Shown in pieces: positions 35,701 to 48,089 of a stretch of DNA of 64,000 nt. Every line of letters begins with the position of its first letter. The stretch's first letter is position 1. This DNA comes from Rhytidiadelphus loreus (Eukaryota; Streptophyta; Bryopsida; Hypnales; Hylocomiaceae), in the NCBI GenBank assembly GCA_947034895.1, contig OX344763.1:29077025-29141024 (forward strand), written 5' to 3'. The position numbers and the translations under genes were made by a program. Under the pieces are notes generated by a model. The model saw only the letters and a list, made by a program, of their open reading frames with translations. It did not search any database and had not been told where the DNA came from.

Positions 35701-38700
35701 GGTATTAAGCTCTACCTCAATTTAACAAGTTCTGTTCTTTTAAGGCTCCACAATCTCACAAATATAATACGTGTGCAATTAATATTTTCGCATATTTCAC
35801 AGGCTGGTCATAATGGTCTTGGTAGACATCGCTAATGGGAAACACCGGCATGTCCCTTATCGAGATTCCAAGCTCACGTTCCTCCTTCAGGTCATTTCCT
35901 TCAAAAACCCTTTGCTTTGCGTATATAATTTGCGTTACTTGTAGCATTTTTAAAATATGTAGGAGTGCGATTTGGGGGAGATCATTGTAGGGCTGTGGAG
36001 ATCACTCCGGGCACAAGCTTGAGACAAACTCCCTTGTGATCAAATTCTTATCACTATGTATGAATTTCTCATGCAAAAATCACTCAGAAAGGAAGGTTGT
36101 AAACCACTATTGAAGGGAATTACACAATCCCATTTCCATTCAAAGATCAGAGGTCATGGACATTAACCAAGTCATGCTTACACCACTTGCTAATTGAAGG
36201 CCAACCAAGAGTATGAATAAAGGAGTTGCTGTTGGTAATTATAGGGGTCAAGATCAGGGTCATAACAGTTTAGGCATTCTCTACATTACCATAACTTGAT
36301 ACAAATTGACTTCCACTATGTCTGAAAACTAACCTAAGTGGGTAGCGCTTTCCAGGATTCCCTTGGAGGCAACTCGAAAACTACAATTATCGCTAATATC
36401 AGTCCTTCCAGCTGGTATTACCCAACCAGACTACTCGACACACACACACACACACTCCCTTTTTTTTGGTAATTAACTTGGGCCTGAGATAGTCCAGTGT
36501 CTTACAGATTTTTACACGTGCAGTGCATCATCGGAGACGCTCAGCACACTGAAGTTTGCACAACGCGCGAAATTCATCCAAAATAATGTGAGTCGTCTGT
36601 CCCCTACCAGGAGTATCTCCTCTCCTTCCTCGGCAGTAATTGAGAGGCAGGCCAGTCCAAATTTCCCTTTAATAATATATTTTGTAATGTCGTTAATGTG
36701 ATCAGGCTGTAGTCAACGAAGAAGCCTCTGGAGATGTGAAAGGCTTGCGACAGCAAATTCAACAGCTGAAGGTGAGTAATTAACATTTCTCTTTTCACTC
36801 TGTAATATGAGCTATCGTCCTCGTTGCTACTGTGTTAGCCCAACTGATCAAAAGCGGCTACTGTCGTATCTGTAGGACTTGAAATAATCATTTAGGAAGC
36901 TTGAAGGAAGTTTAAACAATGTGACAAATAGAAAAGAAATTATGGCCTGTATTTTTGAAGAGTAGAAACACGCTTTGATAGTTTACTATGATCAACTGAT
37001 TAGCTTCGACAGTGGCCTATACATTTTTTCGCTTGGACACTCAGGTTAATACACTGTACAGAAGAGTACTTTCTTTCAACTCATTTTTTTGAATATTTTC
37101 ACCTTTGAACCAGGATGAATTAGCGCATGTTCGGAGGCAGAGTATTGGTAAAGCTGCACCGACTCCGACAGCTTTAAATCTTAAGGTACTTATCTTCGTA
37201 GTTGATTTTTATAATCTTTTTGAATGGAACCCAAATTGGCTCTCATTCAAGTTCTTTTATTGGACGTGTTTTTTGGGGAGATGAATTTTTAACTTTCTCT
37301 ACCCTTTGGGGGAGCCAGATGGAAGCCCTATTGATAGGCGTTCTGCGAAGAGAAAAGTTTCTGGTGAAATCCTCAGCTGCCGAAATTGAGCATCTGGCGG
37401 CACTCTTGGTGAGTACCCACTGAAGAAGACAAACAAGTGGTTGGTTTTCTTCTTTTCGTTTCTATTTTGTATTACCTGCTAAATAGGGTATGGACATGGA
37501 TGCCGTGCGAGTGGCATTGACGTTGCCTCACTCTAAGAATTACAACATATGTAGGAGTTTGATTTGGGGAGTTGCTATGGAGAGTTTACTATGGGTACAA
37601 GAGACAAATGAGTTTAGATCGTATTTCTTATCACGAAATATGAATTTCATATTAATTTCTTTTGCAAATTCAAAGTGGAAGGCTGTAGAACACTTTCAAA
37701 CGGACAGTAGACAATCATTTCCATTCAAAGATGAGAGGCCCATAGATAATTGAAGACCAACAAGGTGTATGAGTAGACGATTTTGCTGTTGGTAGAAAGG
37801 ATTAGTATAGGATTCGGGATCAGATCCCCAGCGGATTTAGCATTCTCTGTAGTAGTGGCTGATAACAATCCTGACTTTGAGCTCTTTTGTAACAGGTGAA
37901 GCAGCGGCAGGACGAAACATACTTTCACAAGTCGATAGTACAATCACAGGAACCGAAAATTCGGTCTGAGCCTTGTCATGCAGAAGAGAGTTCAGGTGAT
38001 CTTTCAGAATTAGAGCTGATGTGCAATAATCTTGATCAAGTGAAGCTGGATATGGAGAACGTTGATCTGCAAGGGCGACTTCGTCGGTACTGAGGCAGAT
38101 TCTGTTGTTTACTTTATTTGATCACCCGTCTTTGAGTTAGAGTTTTAGAAGCAAGATATTACTCTTCTCTCTCATTGATTGTGTGACAACAAAGAGTTAC
38201 TCTTCGTTTGTCAGGTGTCAGGAATATGATGGATTTGAAGAGAGGGAAACCATGGTGCAAGACATCTCAAACTTGCGAAACAAAGTACAGTTTAATCACT
38301 GCAACCAATCCCAAAATCACTCAACTTCTGCACATAATTTACAAGTTGCATACAGAGGCATTGGTGGTAATTTGTTTGATGTGTATTTGCAGCTGCTGGA
38401 TATGTTAGATACAAACCTTTCCATGGACACTGCTGCAGCTCTTCTCCAGGTGTTCCAGCTTCTCCTACTGTCTTCAAAAAAATTTATTCTTGGAGTGCTT
38501 TGAGTAAATATTAGGCTGTTAAAATGTTCATTCGTTGTTCTTTTTCCATTGAACTCACACAAATGGGTTTTTTCAACAGCAACAAGAGGCATGGGCGGCC
38601 AAACTTGCTGTTGAGAGGCAAGCAACAGACCAATTTCGGAATGAGGTACGCCTTTCTCAAAAGTCAGGACTGAAACCAATAATGACCCCTTGTTTCCAAC

Positions 38701-41700
38701 AGCAGCTGTTCAATTCATGCACTTGGTTGGACTTGAATTACCAAGTGGTGACTTGGCTAAATGTCCATGACGACTGATCTTTGAATGGAAACGTGGTTGT
38801 CTAAGATACTGAACATCAATTTTGTTATATTGGTCGCAATTCAAAGCGATATAATAGTCTCTTTTATTACTACACTCAGCTAATTCTCAGCTACATCAGT
38901 TGTGTTTGGATCTGTCAGGGTCCCGTTAAACCCTAAACCCTAAACCCTAAACCCTCTCGTGTATTGCCCTGACTGGTTCAACGCATGCTGTTCCGCATTG
39001 TGCATAGGTTGAAGCCTGCCAGAGAGACCTCTCAGAATGTCAAATGAAGCTACAAACCAGTTTGGATTCCAATGAGAGAATTGCAAGGTATTGTGACTAT
39101 TCCAGATATTAAGTATACCTCACCATTGAGGTTGGAACTTTTCCTAGATCCTGGCTGATGATATCAATTGGCAGTGAGCTGGATGCATTGCGAATGGAGC
39201 TTGAGAGCTCACGTGACGAATGCAGTATGCATAAACGAGAGCTTGAAGCAATGCAGGTACTATCAGTTTTTGTAAATACTCTCGACTTTAGAAGACCATA
39301 TAGCTATTTAATCCCCAAAATGTCAAACGGACAATAGTTTCTACTTCCATATCTATGTATAGGAGTTGAGATAACATTTAGGAAGCCTTCGAAGTAGCAT
39401 AATAGAAAGAAGAAACCGTGCCCTAAATTTTGCAATTGTAAAAATATCGGTATGTTTTGATAAATGGCTATGAGCTTCCAAAGTGGACTTTTCAAATTTT
39501 TGTTCAAGCACTACCTGAGAAGTTTTGAACTACTTTCTAACAAGTTTACATCCGCAACTGAAGAAAGCATTGGAAGTTAACGGTTGGGAGATAAAGCAAG
39601 TGCAACACCAACAATTCGTCTTTGAGTTGAAGACACAGCTTGAGAAGGTACTAACTGTTCAAAGAATCCGTCCTTGAATTTGTACTCTGACTAGAGTTAA
39701 TTTCCATTAATTGATCTAATACTCGATGTGATTTTCTATTGCAAATCAGAGCGAAGAGAAGGTTGCGCAAGAAAAGGTCAATCGAAGCCAGATTGCGCTT
39801 CAGTTGCAAGAAGCAATGCAGGAGTCCGCCAACTTGCAGACAGAACTTCAGGTACCCTGAAAACCACTCACTTACATCTTAGTCTTTTGTGTCCTCTTCA
39901 AACACCAACATTAGTTAGTTAGTCCAACCCTTAGAGACATTCTATTAAATTTAGCCGCATTACAATTGGCAAGGTCTACGTTAGAAATGGTGAGGAAAAA
40001 AATTCAAATTTTGTAGCCAAATGGCCAGAAGAGCTAATTTTATTAAAGGAGCCTTGGGGGGCAATTTGCCAGAAGTGTCGGATTTACTACAAAATATGTC
40101 AAAATGAGCTAGAATGTTCCAAATCTAGCAAATTGCTACAAAACTATTTGAATTGTGCAATATTCAATCAAATGACCATAATAATGTTGTTGATTTTGAA
40201 AAACATAACACCAATAGTTAGAAGCTGCATTAAAAGGCGATTAATGCAGCCAGGTATTCTAGAATACTTCTGGTTTTTTTTCTGCGAGTATAATCTACAG
40301 TTTCATGAAATTAACCCTGTCACTCTTTTTTGTCAAATTGATACAGTCTATTGGTATCTCATAATCATAAAATTGTTGGTTCCAATTTCAGTGGACAAGA
40401 GACTCGTTGGAAGAAGCTGAAGCAGTTGTGGAAACGTTCCAGCGAATTGAACCAGTGCTAGAGATTGGAGATCCAGAAGCTGCGTATGAATTCTTCATGG
40501 TAGGGCAGTTGCAAGCAGAGATTATCGAAATGAATGCCAGGCTTGAAGAAGAGCGCAGGCACAGGAGAGAATTAGATAACCAAACCAAAGCTAATAACAG
40601 TACTTTACATGAGTCACCTTGCGAAACCAATAATGATCATAAACAGAAGACCAAACCTTTGAAGGAGAAGAGAAAGATCAGGCATCAGGATGCTATTCTG
40701 CAGTTACAAATGGAGCTAGACTCTGTCGATGATGGAGCATCCTTGCAGCCCGTTAATAATAATACTCAGATTCAGCTTGATATGGAGACAACGAAAGGTG
40801 CTCTCGCAGAGGAGCGGCAACTTCTCACAGAAGCAAGAGTAACTAGTGATCACCATCGGCAGCAATTGGAGGAATTAACACCAGCGAAGCTCATGGCAGA
40901 AAAGACGGTGTTGAATTCAACAACAGACAGTGTACAGTGTTCACAACTTTTGGTGTTCAGTCTAGACACCGAAAATGCAGATTTGCAAGACCAGTTCCAG
41001 GAAACCCAAGCAGATCCAACCACATTGAAATCCACCATTGCAAATCTGCAAAAGGAGCTTCAGGAAAAGAATGCCGAGATCGCTGCCCTTGTTGCACAAC
41101 TCCATGTGAGCGACCGCCATGTCTTCAAACTGGAGCGCCAGAGTGTGGAGCTTCGAGATGCAATGCGGCGTCAAGGGGTAGCAGTCAAGGTACTCTACGA
41201 GAAATTCCAAAAGCAGGAAAGCTTGCAATTGCAAGAGGAGAGGGTTTGTAGAGAGAACGCCACGCAATTGCAATCACGGGTGGAATTGCTACAGCAGGAG
41301 CTTGAGAAAATGAAAATCTTACAGAATGAAAAGACTCTGATTTACGAGGAGCTTCATTCCTTGAGAAGCTCTGCAGCCCAAAAAATCGAACAGCTGAGAA
41401 ACTTGGTGGAGGATTTGGAAAAGCACCGAGGTCAGCTGCAGCAGGAAGTGAAGCGAAAGCGGTTTGCAAATGAATCTTTGGAAAGACGTCTCCTTGTTGC
41501 CCAGCAACACAAACTTCAGTGCCAAGAGGATCTGCGTCTTTGTAAGAAGATGGCCGAAAAGCACAAGATGCGAGCGCAGGAGAAGCAGGTCGAAGTGGAG
41601 ATTCTGGGGAAGTCTGTGGAGGAACTGGAAAACACAGTTTTCGCATTGGAGTCTCAGGTTCGTTGGAGAAGATTAAAACTTTGTCTCTCGTTTCTACTTC

Positions 41701-42536
41701 AAGTACCGTAATAACATTAACGAAATAGGTTTAGGATTTAGGGGTTTAGGGTTTAGGGTTTAGAATTTTGCTCAAATTTGTCCAAGGAATTGATAATTTT
41801 GGCAATAAGCAGGTGGGGCTTTTGAAAAGAGAGGGAGATCGACAGTGCTTGGTGAGAGAAGAGATGGAAAGTGAGCTGCGAGTACTTCAACTTCAAAATA
41901 CCGTCATACATGCCACTCTCACTGAAGCAAGCGGTACAAGTGGTACAAATAGAGGTGGAGTGAAGAGGGAATCTAATGCAGAAAGGTTTGTTTAAATTGA
42001 GCACTCTAATCCCTTGCCATTCCAGTAACTGTTACAAATGCGACATGATCAATATGATTGTTTCTCGCGCCTCACATTTTTCGTGGCATTTTGATCAGTT
42101 CAGGAGGAAGCTCAAGGAAAGAGAGGTTAAGAAGCTGGAGCACTATCAAATGGGATCAGATGAAAATGATTCCTTTTCCCAGACTAAGAATATCCAAAAG
42201 GAAAAGGAAAATGCAAAGAGATTAAGCGTTGGATCAGCATTCAGATGCTTCAACATGAACCACCAAGTTCACTCCGAACTCGATGAGGAAAGAAAATCAT
42301 ATGAACGCCGCATCCTGGAGCTGGAAGGTGTTCTTGAGAAGCATCAATATGAGGTAACTAAACCAAGAATCGTAATAATCCCAAGCATATATTAGTAAAC
42401 TACTTGTGATTAATAAATTTAGCATAACATCTAATTCTCTCCTGACTGTCCTCGACATATTTTTTGTAAGCAGGTTACTGTGCGGAATGAAAGACTGGAA
42501 GATGCTGAGAGAATAGCTCGGGATGCCCTCCGTTGA
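32787..42536 (+). CDS. kinesin-12 (phragmoplast kinesin, POK/PAKRP1 class)
   Basis: 25 exons with consistent phases: 32787-33245, 33875-34033, 34145-34228, 34318-34422, 34551-34757, 34854-34943, 35132-35202, 35627-35701, 35803-35890, 36356-36414, 36524-36587, 36706-36771, 37114-37185, 37319-37408, 37896-38086, 38215-38449, 38580-38645, 39008-39087, 39175-39256, 39564-39647, 39750-39851, 40392-41657, 41813-41985, 42104-42353, 42474-42536; about 1426 aa. The basic, Ser-rich N-terminus (residues 1-153) precedes the motor (about 154-487). Motor motifs are the P-loop AYGQTGSGKTHT, switch I NRESSRSHSVF, switch II LVDLAGSER, HVPYRDSKLTFLLQDSLGG and the neck ETLSTLKFAQRAKFIQNN. The rest is mostly coiled coil. 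The wording of the motor (AGLPMVDNCMAGYNSCMFAY) is that of plant kinesin-12, microtubule motors of the preprophase band, division site and phragmoplast. Exon 20 has a weak acceptor. The stop at 42534 seems to come from a one-base loss, since coding-like sequence continues beyond it. Confidence 0.93.
34495..34535 (+). repeat. degenerate telomere-like tract (intron 4 of the kinesin)
   Basis: Variants of CCCTAAA (ACCCTAAACC, AAACCCTGAATCC, TAAAACCCTGACCC) run just upstream of the exon 5 acceptor. It is less regular than the tracts at 38927 and 41727. Confidence 0.7.
35301..35575 (+). repeat. kinesin intron repeat, copy A (intron 7)
   Basis: The copy starts near GAGGATACTATTTGC and runs through CATATGTAGGAGTGTGATTT, CCATTCAAAGATCAG and TTATGCTTAGACCGCTTGC, ending near GGATCAGGTCCCTAACG. 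It shares these ordered blocks with copies B, C and D, all on the plus strand. Confidence 0.8.
35945..36290 (+). repeat. kinesin intron repeat, copy B (intron 9)
   Basis: Ordered blocks: AATATGTAGGAGTGCGATTT, TCACTATGTATGAATTTCTC, CCATTCAAAGATCAGAGG, GTCATGCTTACACCACTTGC, then GTTTAGGCATTCTCTAC. Same orientation as the gene. It does not reach the splice sites. Confidence 0.8.
37545..37865 (+). repeat. kinesin intron repeat, copy C (intron 14)
   Basis: Ordered blocks: ACATATGTAGGAGTTTGATT, ATCACGAAATATGAATTTC, CCATTCAAAGATGAGAGG, GGGATCAGATCCCC and TTTAGCATTCTCTGTAGT. Same orientation as copies A, B and D. Confidence 0.8.
38927..38955 (+). repeat. interstitial telomeric repeat (CCCTAAA)n, kinesin intron 17
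   Basis: Four perfect CCCTAAA-type units in a row, followed by unique sequence and the exon 18 acceptor 53 bases on. This is the Arabidopsis-type plant telomere motif on the plus strand as CCCTAAA. Confidence 0.92.
41727..41764 (+). repeat. interstitial telomeric repeat (TTTAGGG)n, kinesin intron 22
   Basis: Near-perfect TTTAGGG units (about five, the first ones degenerate). The orientation is opposite to the tract at 38927. It lies 70 bases after the exon 22 donor. Confidence 0.92.
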
Positions 42537-44252
42537 AGCGTGGTGTCAAAGTGGCCAACAACATTGAGGTGTGGGATTTAACCTCTGAAGGACCAAAATG
42601 CCCAATTTCGGCCTCCATGCTTTTGGGCTGGTCTTGCAGAAGCTTTCTTTCGTACAATTTTTTCTCCACCAGCACATGCAATGTTCTGCATTGATTATAG
42701 TGAGACAAAATTTGGCCCATTTTCAATTATATTGATCATAGTATGATCAATCGAATTGGTGGTTTTATAGCCATGAACCCTCGGTCCTGCAGGGGTAACA
42801 GAAACCGCATTTGGGGAATGATCGTTACCACTGTCCACATTGTTTGACGAAGGATTTGACGAAGCATGTAACTTCAATTTTTGGTTTTTGTGCAGACTCC
42901 TTTAGAGGAAAGACTGAAGTGAATCGCTTCATTTCTCAGCTTAATGCTTTCATTGAGAAAGGTAAAACTCTTTGAGCTCCTGATCTTCTTTTTTTCAAAC
43001 ATATTGTAGTGTCCCATTCAAGTAGTCTTATACTGAATTGTTGTATATATAATTGTTTTAGAAGTGCCTGAATTGTAAACCAAATTTGCTGCAGTTCATC
43101 CGGAGTTGATTAGCCAAAAGCAGACTGAGCTGATTGACACCCAAGCATGCAGCAATGGAAATGCTCCGAGAGCAGGACAAGGCACGCTTCGCTGAAAACA
43201 AAAAGTTCAAGGTACTCAGTTTCTTTTTGAGTGCTACACTGGCTCGAAGAGTAACACCAGAAGCAATGTGAAATGTCGAAAGAATTGAGTTGATGCTTGG
43301 AGGATAACTTTGGCAGACAGACATTTTAAATTGAGTTAAGAAAATAATGTTGACCACAGAACCGAGAATCCAATGCAACCGAAACCGGAACAGAAAATCG
43401 ATGCTCCCTCGGAACAACGAATCAAACACGAATTTGAAATCTAAGGTTAACATATTCAAACTACGCCACAAAATTTGAATGTGCTGATTCAGACATGTCA
43501 CCTCTGTAATAGTAAGACTTAATCAGTAACGATGCCAGTCTCCTGAGGCCCTAGCATGGAGGATACTATTTGCATCATTTGGAAGTATTTTAACATGTAT
43601 AGGATTGTGATGCTAACATACGTAGAAGACTTGTAGAGATGTGGAATGAGCACTTTGGGATACAAGAGCCATTACGTCTGCTGAGGTAGAAATGTTCTCA
43701 CTATATATGAATTGCCTGTGCAATTTCAAAGTGGGAGGTTCTAGATCAGCAGTGATGATAGACAACGTCGTCATTCGTTAGATCAACAATCATAGACAAT
43801 TAGTCAAGTCATGCTTACACCAGGAATGCAGGTGCTGGTTGCGCAATGCAAAAGCTGTCCCTATTTTGGGTGTTGATGAGTAGGCTTTGGAATTCCAGGG
43901 TCAATCACAATCCCTGCACACCTGCACACACCTTCCCAGTATGCACCTGCAGAAGACAACCTCTGCTTAAGAACACCATTTGGTTTCTAAACCCAACTAC
44001 CGTGCTGTGAAATCATGCAATAATTTCAGTGTAGGAGATGGGATCAGGTCCCTAACGATTTTAGTATCCTCTTTCTTATTGGCAGGATGGAATTACTCAA
44101 CGCACTGCGAATTTAGAATAACGAGCTGAGTGAGAAGGTGAGCCGTTTAGAGCAAGCCAGTCGACATACGTGTCCGTGAAGAACTGGCCAAATATCTTAT
44201 GGCGCAAGGCAGGCAAAACATTGAAGAGGAACAGTCAGCGTCTTTATACCAA
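42537..44252 (+). pseudogene. decayed 3' exons of the kinesin-12 gene
   Basis: Past the stop at 42534-42536 the +1 frame stays open to a donor at 42568/42569 (KRGVKVANNIE). Three further stretches flanked by AG and mostly GT read as coiled-coil-like peptide. About 42894-42960 gives KTEVNRFISQLNAFIEK. 43095-43211 gives VHPELISQKQTELIDTQ and, after a frame change near 43140, AAMEMLREQDKARFAENKKF. 44085-44252 gives NNELSEKVSRLEQAS after an in-frame TAG and, after another shift, REELAKYLMAQGRQNIEEEQ. Together they look like the ancestral C-terminal coiled coil, now broken by at least three lesions. Alternatively some are used in minor spliced forms, or one indel is an assembly error. Confidence 0.65.
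43555..44075 (+). repeat. kinesin intron repeat, copy D (between decayed 3' exons)
   Basis: Blocks in order: GGAGGATACTATTTGC, TTAACATGTATAGGATTGTG, TATATGAATTGCC, GTCAAGTCATGCTTACACCA and GGGATCAGGTCCCTAACGAT. The most divergent and longest copy. Same orientation as copies A-C. Confidence 0.72.
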
Positions 44253-47200
44253 GTCCTCACTAAAAGCGTCCACCTCTTGAAATGTACACTTTTTGTACAG
44301 TGTTGGTGCAATGAGAAAACAAAAATGTACCTCTGCATTAGAGGACACTTTTAGAGCCAGAGCGCATCATGGAACTCCCACCTTGGAGTCAAGGTTTCCA
44401 TTGGGAGGTTGCAAAAGTTGGAAACATTCCTGGAGGGTCCAGACCGTAGACCATAGCTTGCTTTCTTGCATGTACACAATGTCTAGATTTCAGAGTTTTT
44501 TTCTCATGGTCAACCTCCAGTTCTGGTGGGCAATGGAAACGGGCTCTTAGAGAGTTTTTGAGTGCAAGTTATAACTGTACAATGAATCAAGTTCCCTGAT
44601 TGTGGGGTAAGTTATACAGTGTTTTTCTAGAAACTGGACTTCAGTTTTCCGTGGAGGATTCTCTCTCTGCGCAGAAAAACAGAAGATGCGCTCCATGTTG
44701 CTTCCAAAAATTCTCTTAGATTTGCGTTTATCTCTTGTTGTTTTGGAACTCCTTTCAGTTTACGCAAAGGATTGTTGCGAGCCATTCCTGCACAGATCGT
44801 TTCTCTACACGATAGGTGACGAATCCCGATGACATTCGTTTCCAATTTTTTCCTGAGATTCGCTGGGCACTTGTTGCTAAATCACACATGTATCTGTATT
44901 ATTACTTAGGTTTGTGCACCTACAATTGTCACTCATTACAACTGAAAACATACTTTCTTTTTTATTGGATCTTTTCGGCAATTGAAAGAGGATTCCAATG
45001 TACTTCAATATGCATTGTTTAGAAACCGTATGAATCAGTTATGAATTTTCAAAGTATTGTCTCTAGATTTACCAAAAACCAACACTAGACCCTCATAAAC
45101 TCTCATGTTTTGATTGTGTACATCTTGTGTAATGAGTATCTATTTTTTTGTGACCCCTTTGGTTCAAATGTAGGTGTCGTATATGGGGCAATGTTGATTA
45201 TGGGTGTACATACCTTACTGCATATTGGAATGAATCTTTGCAAAATTTGCAACTTCCCTCAACTCATTGCAACAAAAGTTCAAGTCATTCATTGGGGTTA
45301 GAATCCAAGACTACTTTTCCAAAACATGGATGAAAAGGTGACCGTGTGCATGACATAGATGACATTGTGACAAAAATTTGTGATATTGCATATTACTATA
45401 ATAGAATTGTATTGAACTATCATAGCTCAATGCCACTTTCTCATCTTTACATATTTTCATCCAAATTTTGAAACCACAATTTTGAGTTGTAAATCCAATT
45501 TTTGACAAACTCGAGAAAATATAATGTTTATGCTAAATTTATATTATGCAAAAGATTTGTTTTTCATATGTTACAACAATTGTATCCCTAGTTGGGTGAT
45601 TGCGAGAAACACTTGTCCTATTTCTTGTCCCCTTGCCCTTAAAAATTGGCTTTTTGCTCATAACTTTTGCATTGTTTGTCCATTTGGCATGAAATTTGAA
45701 ATGAAGGAAGATGCTAAAGTTACAGACCTTGAGTAATTTTAAAAATTTTAAAAATTAGTTTACTATTTTTAATCTACCCCCAATTGGGTGTCTACCTTGG
45801 CCATTTTGGAGGTTATTAGTCCTATTTTCGACCCAAAAATGCGAATTTGAAGCCACAAATTGGACATGTTGGAGGTCTACTAACACTAAAAGGGATGACA
45901 TTGAGTTTTAATGAAAATAGCATCATGTCGATTGCACACATGGGGTCAAAGTGACCTTCCTTTGCACAAAAGCTATGAAGAGGGAAAAAATTTCCTTCAT
46001 GAATTTTTTGGTGCAATGCAAGCACAGTCTTCACTAGCAAAATGAATTTTTTTATTGAATTTTTTGAATTTTTTTTGAATTACTAAAAATGAAAATCTCT
46101 ACAGATTCCTTTTCTGCTATTTTTTGCTCCCGTGGCTTCTGCAGTACTTCATAGTAGTCCGTAGTACTGCATAGTACAACATAGTACTAAATCAACGATG
46201 TAGATATGCAGTCACCTTCAATCAATGGTGCAAATTTGTCGGGGCGCTTCTAAAACGTAGTATTAGTAGTATTGCATAGTACTGCCAGTCCTGTGGCCAA
46301 AAAACACAGTTTTGAACAAAAAACGTGAAGTGTTTCTTGCAACTACCCAGTTAGAGAAAACTACTTACTCCTTTGGCTTTGAAGACTTTGAGTTTCTTGT
46401 GTTGTCTTATTGCTCAACCTCTAGAGAACTTCGGTTTTGCATGATGACAAATATACCTAACTAATTGATATACAGGGACAAGGCAAGAGACAAGGGAAAC
46501 GTGTGCATGACAAATCACATAAATGCTCATTGTACTTTAGGTTTTCATTGTTAAACATTGGATGAAATAATTGGATGATATTTCTCTACGATGAAAACTT
46601 GACGGATTTTGTGCATGACAAGAGTCATGACAATGGGTGTGATACTACATACATAATATAATAGATGACCTATAAACATGCTACGGGCACATACAATAGC
46701 CGACCCATTTCCAACCAACCAACCACCATTTCCAATCTATAAATTGCTATGTTTCCATAAAGTTGTGATATGGGTTCAAAGGAGCAATTGTAGCACATTA
46801 TGATTGGCTACAAGGCTGTCAATATTGCAACCACCCCTTGGTCAATTTTGCAACCAGCGTATGGTCAAAAATAGAGAGGTGTATATGACCATTGTAGGTC
46901 AAAGAGAATCTTCCACTAAAAATTTCATTGTAATTACATTTCGTGTAATAAAATTCTAGAAAAATATGCAATCCCTCCAAATTCTATTTCTGTAGATAGG
47001 AAAAATTTGGCACTCATAAAATCTGCACTCAAAATATGTGTAATTGCTTAAGTAGTTGGAAATGGGTTGTCTGCCCTACATGGTCAACTACTTGGGCGTT
47101 GAATGGAACTCAACAACCGAAGACCATGGAGTGTTTGTGAATGACCATTTCACTGTGGGCAGCAGGAACGCTAGACTGCAATATGAACAACAACGCTGAT

Positions 47201-47277
47201 GATTCATTGTCAGTGGCTTTGAAAGCTCGAAAGCAAATGAAGACTGGCCTGCACTCTATCATACACAACTTATTAAC
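44253..47277. other. AT-rich intergenic spacer, no gene
   Basis: No coding frame, RNA gene or clear transposon terminus is seen. Around 46140-46290 the tetra- to pentanucleotide AGTACT/GTAGTACT recurs many times. This is a low-complexity patch of unknown meaning. Confidence 0.5.
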
Positions 47278-47281
47278 TTAA

Positions 47282-48085
47282 CCCCTAACTGCCTCGTCGA
47301 CCATATATGGTCGATCTGAAATTTCAGGCTCATTTTGAATTGGGCAGTTAAATTCGTTTGCCCGTTTTAAATTTTTTAATAAGTGACAGTTTTTAGGGTT
47401 AACTATTCAAAACTTTCATTTTTCACTGAAAAAGGTACATATTTGATTGTTGAGAGGTCTCCAAAGCCATTTATGTCTATTAGTGGAAGAGTAAACTTGC
47501 TAATTTTACTTCATTTTTCAACTTTGAGCAATTTCACTTGATTTGAGATCTAAAAACTTCCACTTATCCATTTGCTTTGAAAATGGTCCCAATGGAAAGA
47601 GTAAAGTGTTTTCATGATTTTCACCATTGAAAATTTAAACAAGCAAGTCTTCATTTGGAGTTATTTATGATTTATGCTTATAAAAAATTTGCATCTCAAC
47701 AATTGCAGGGTGAATTGTGTAATGAATTTAATAGCTTTTCAAGTGATATTAAGTTTTTTGAAAGGGCATTTTAGCGTGCTAACACAATTTGTAGTTGTTC
47801 ATATCACCTCCAATCCCCAAAAACTTTTATGTGCAAATTTCTGAAACATTGTGGGGAGGGGCAATATACTAAAAATAGAAAAATGTACATTTTTCTTGTT
47901 ATAATCTCACAACTCTTATGCAATTTTGCACTCAAAATTGGTGTGCATACTAATAAGCAAGCTCTTTTAACATCCTTACGGTTAGATTTTGAAAAAAAAT
48001 CAATTTGCTTCAATGGGAATAACTATAAGCCCATGCTCTTTTTTCATGGGAAAAACACACTTGGAAAGGCTTAGGCACTTAGGGG
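47282..48085. mobile_element. 804 bp TTAA-flanked element, copy 1 (piggyBac-like signature)
   Basis: TTAA lies at 47278-47281 and 48086-48089. The left end CCCCTAACTGCC pairs with the reverse complement of the right end, CCCCTAAGTGCC. Near the left end is a palindrome, GACCATATATGGTC. A second copy with few differences lies at 56849-57650. Short minus-strand frames at 47804-48013 and 57369-57578 correspond, but both look like by-products of the repeat. No transposase. Confidence 0.85.
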
Positions 48086-48089
48086 TTAA

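Noticed and set aside
37896..38093. Apparent stop codon ending a kinesin exon at 38091
   Set aside because: A GT donor at 38087 lies before it, and the next exon at 38215 continues the codon and the coiled coil in phase.
38927..38955. Chromosome end or subtelomere
   Set aside because: The tracts are short, in both orientations and inside introns of a coherent gene, so they are interstitial.
32787..44252. Kinesin as a plain pseudogene throughout
   Set aside because: All 24 intron junctions up to 42474 keep phase, and the motor motifs are intact. Only the sequence after 42533 is broken.
47804..48013. Minus-strand frame conserved between 47804-48013 and 57369-57578
   Set aside because: The similarity is no higher than that of the surrounding element, and several changes alter the peptide. 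No sign of coding selection.
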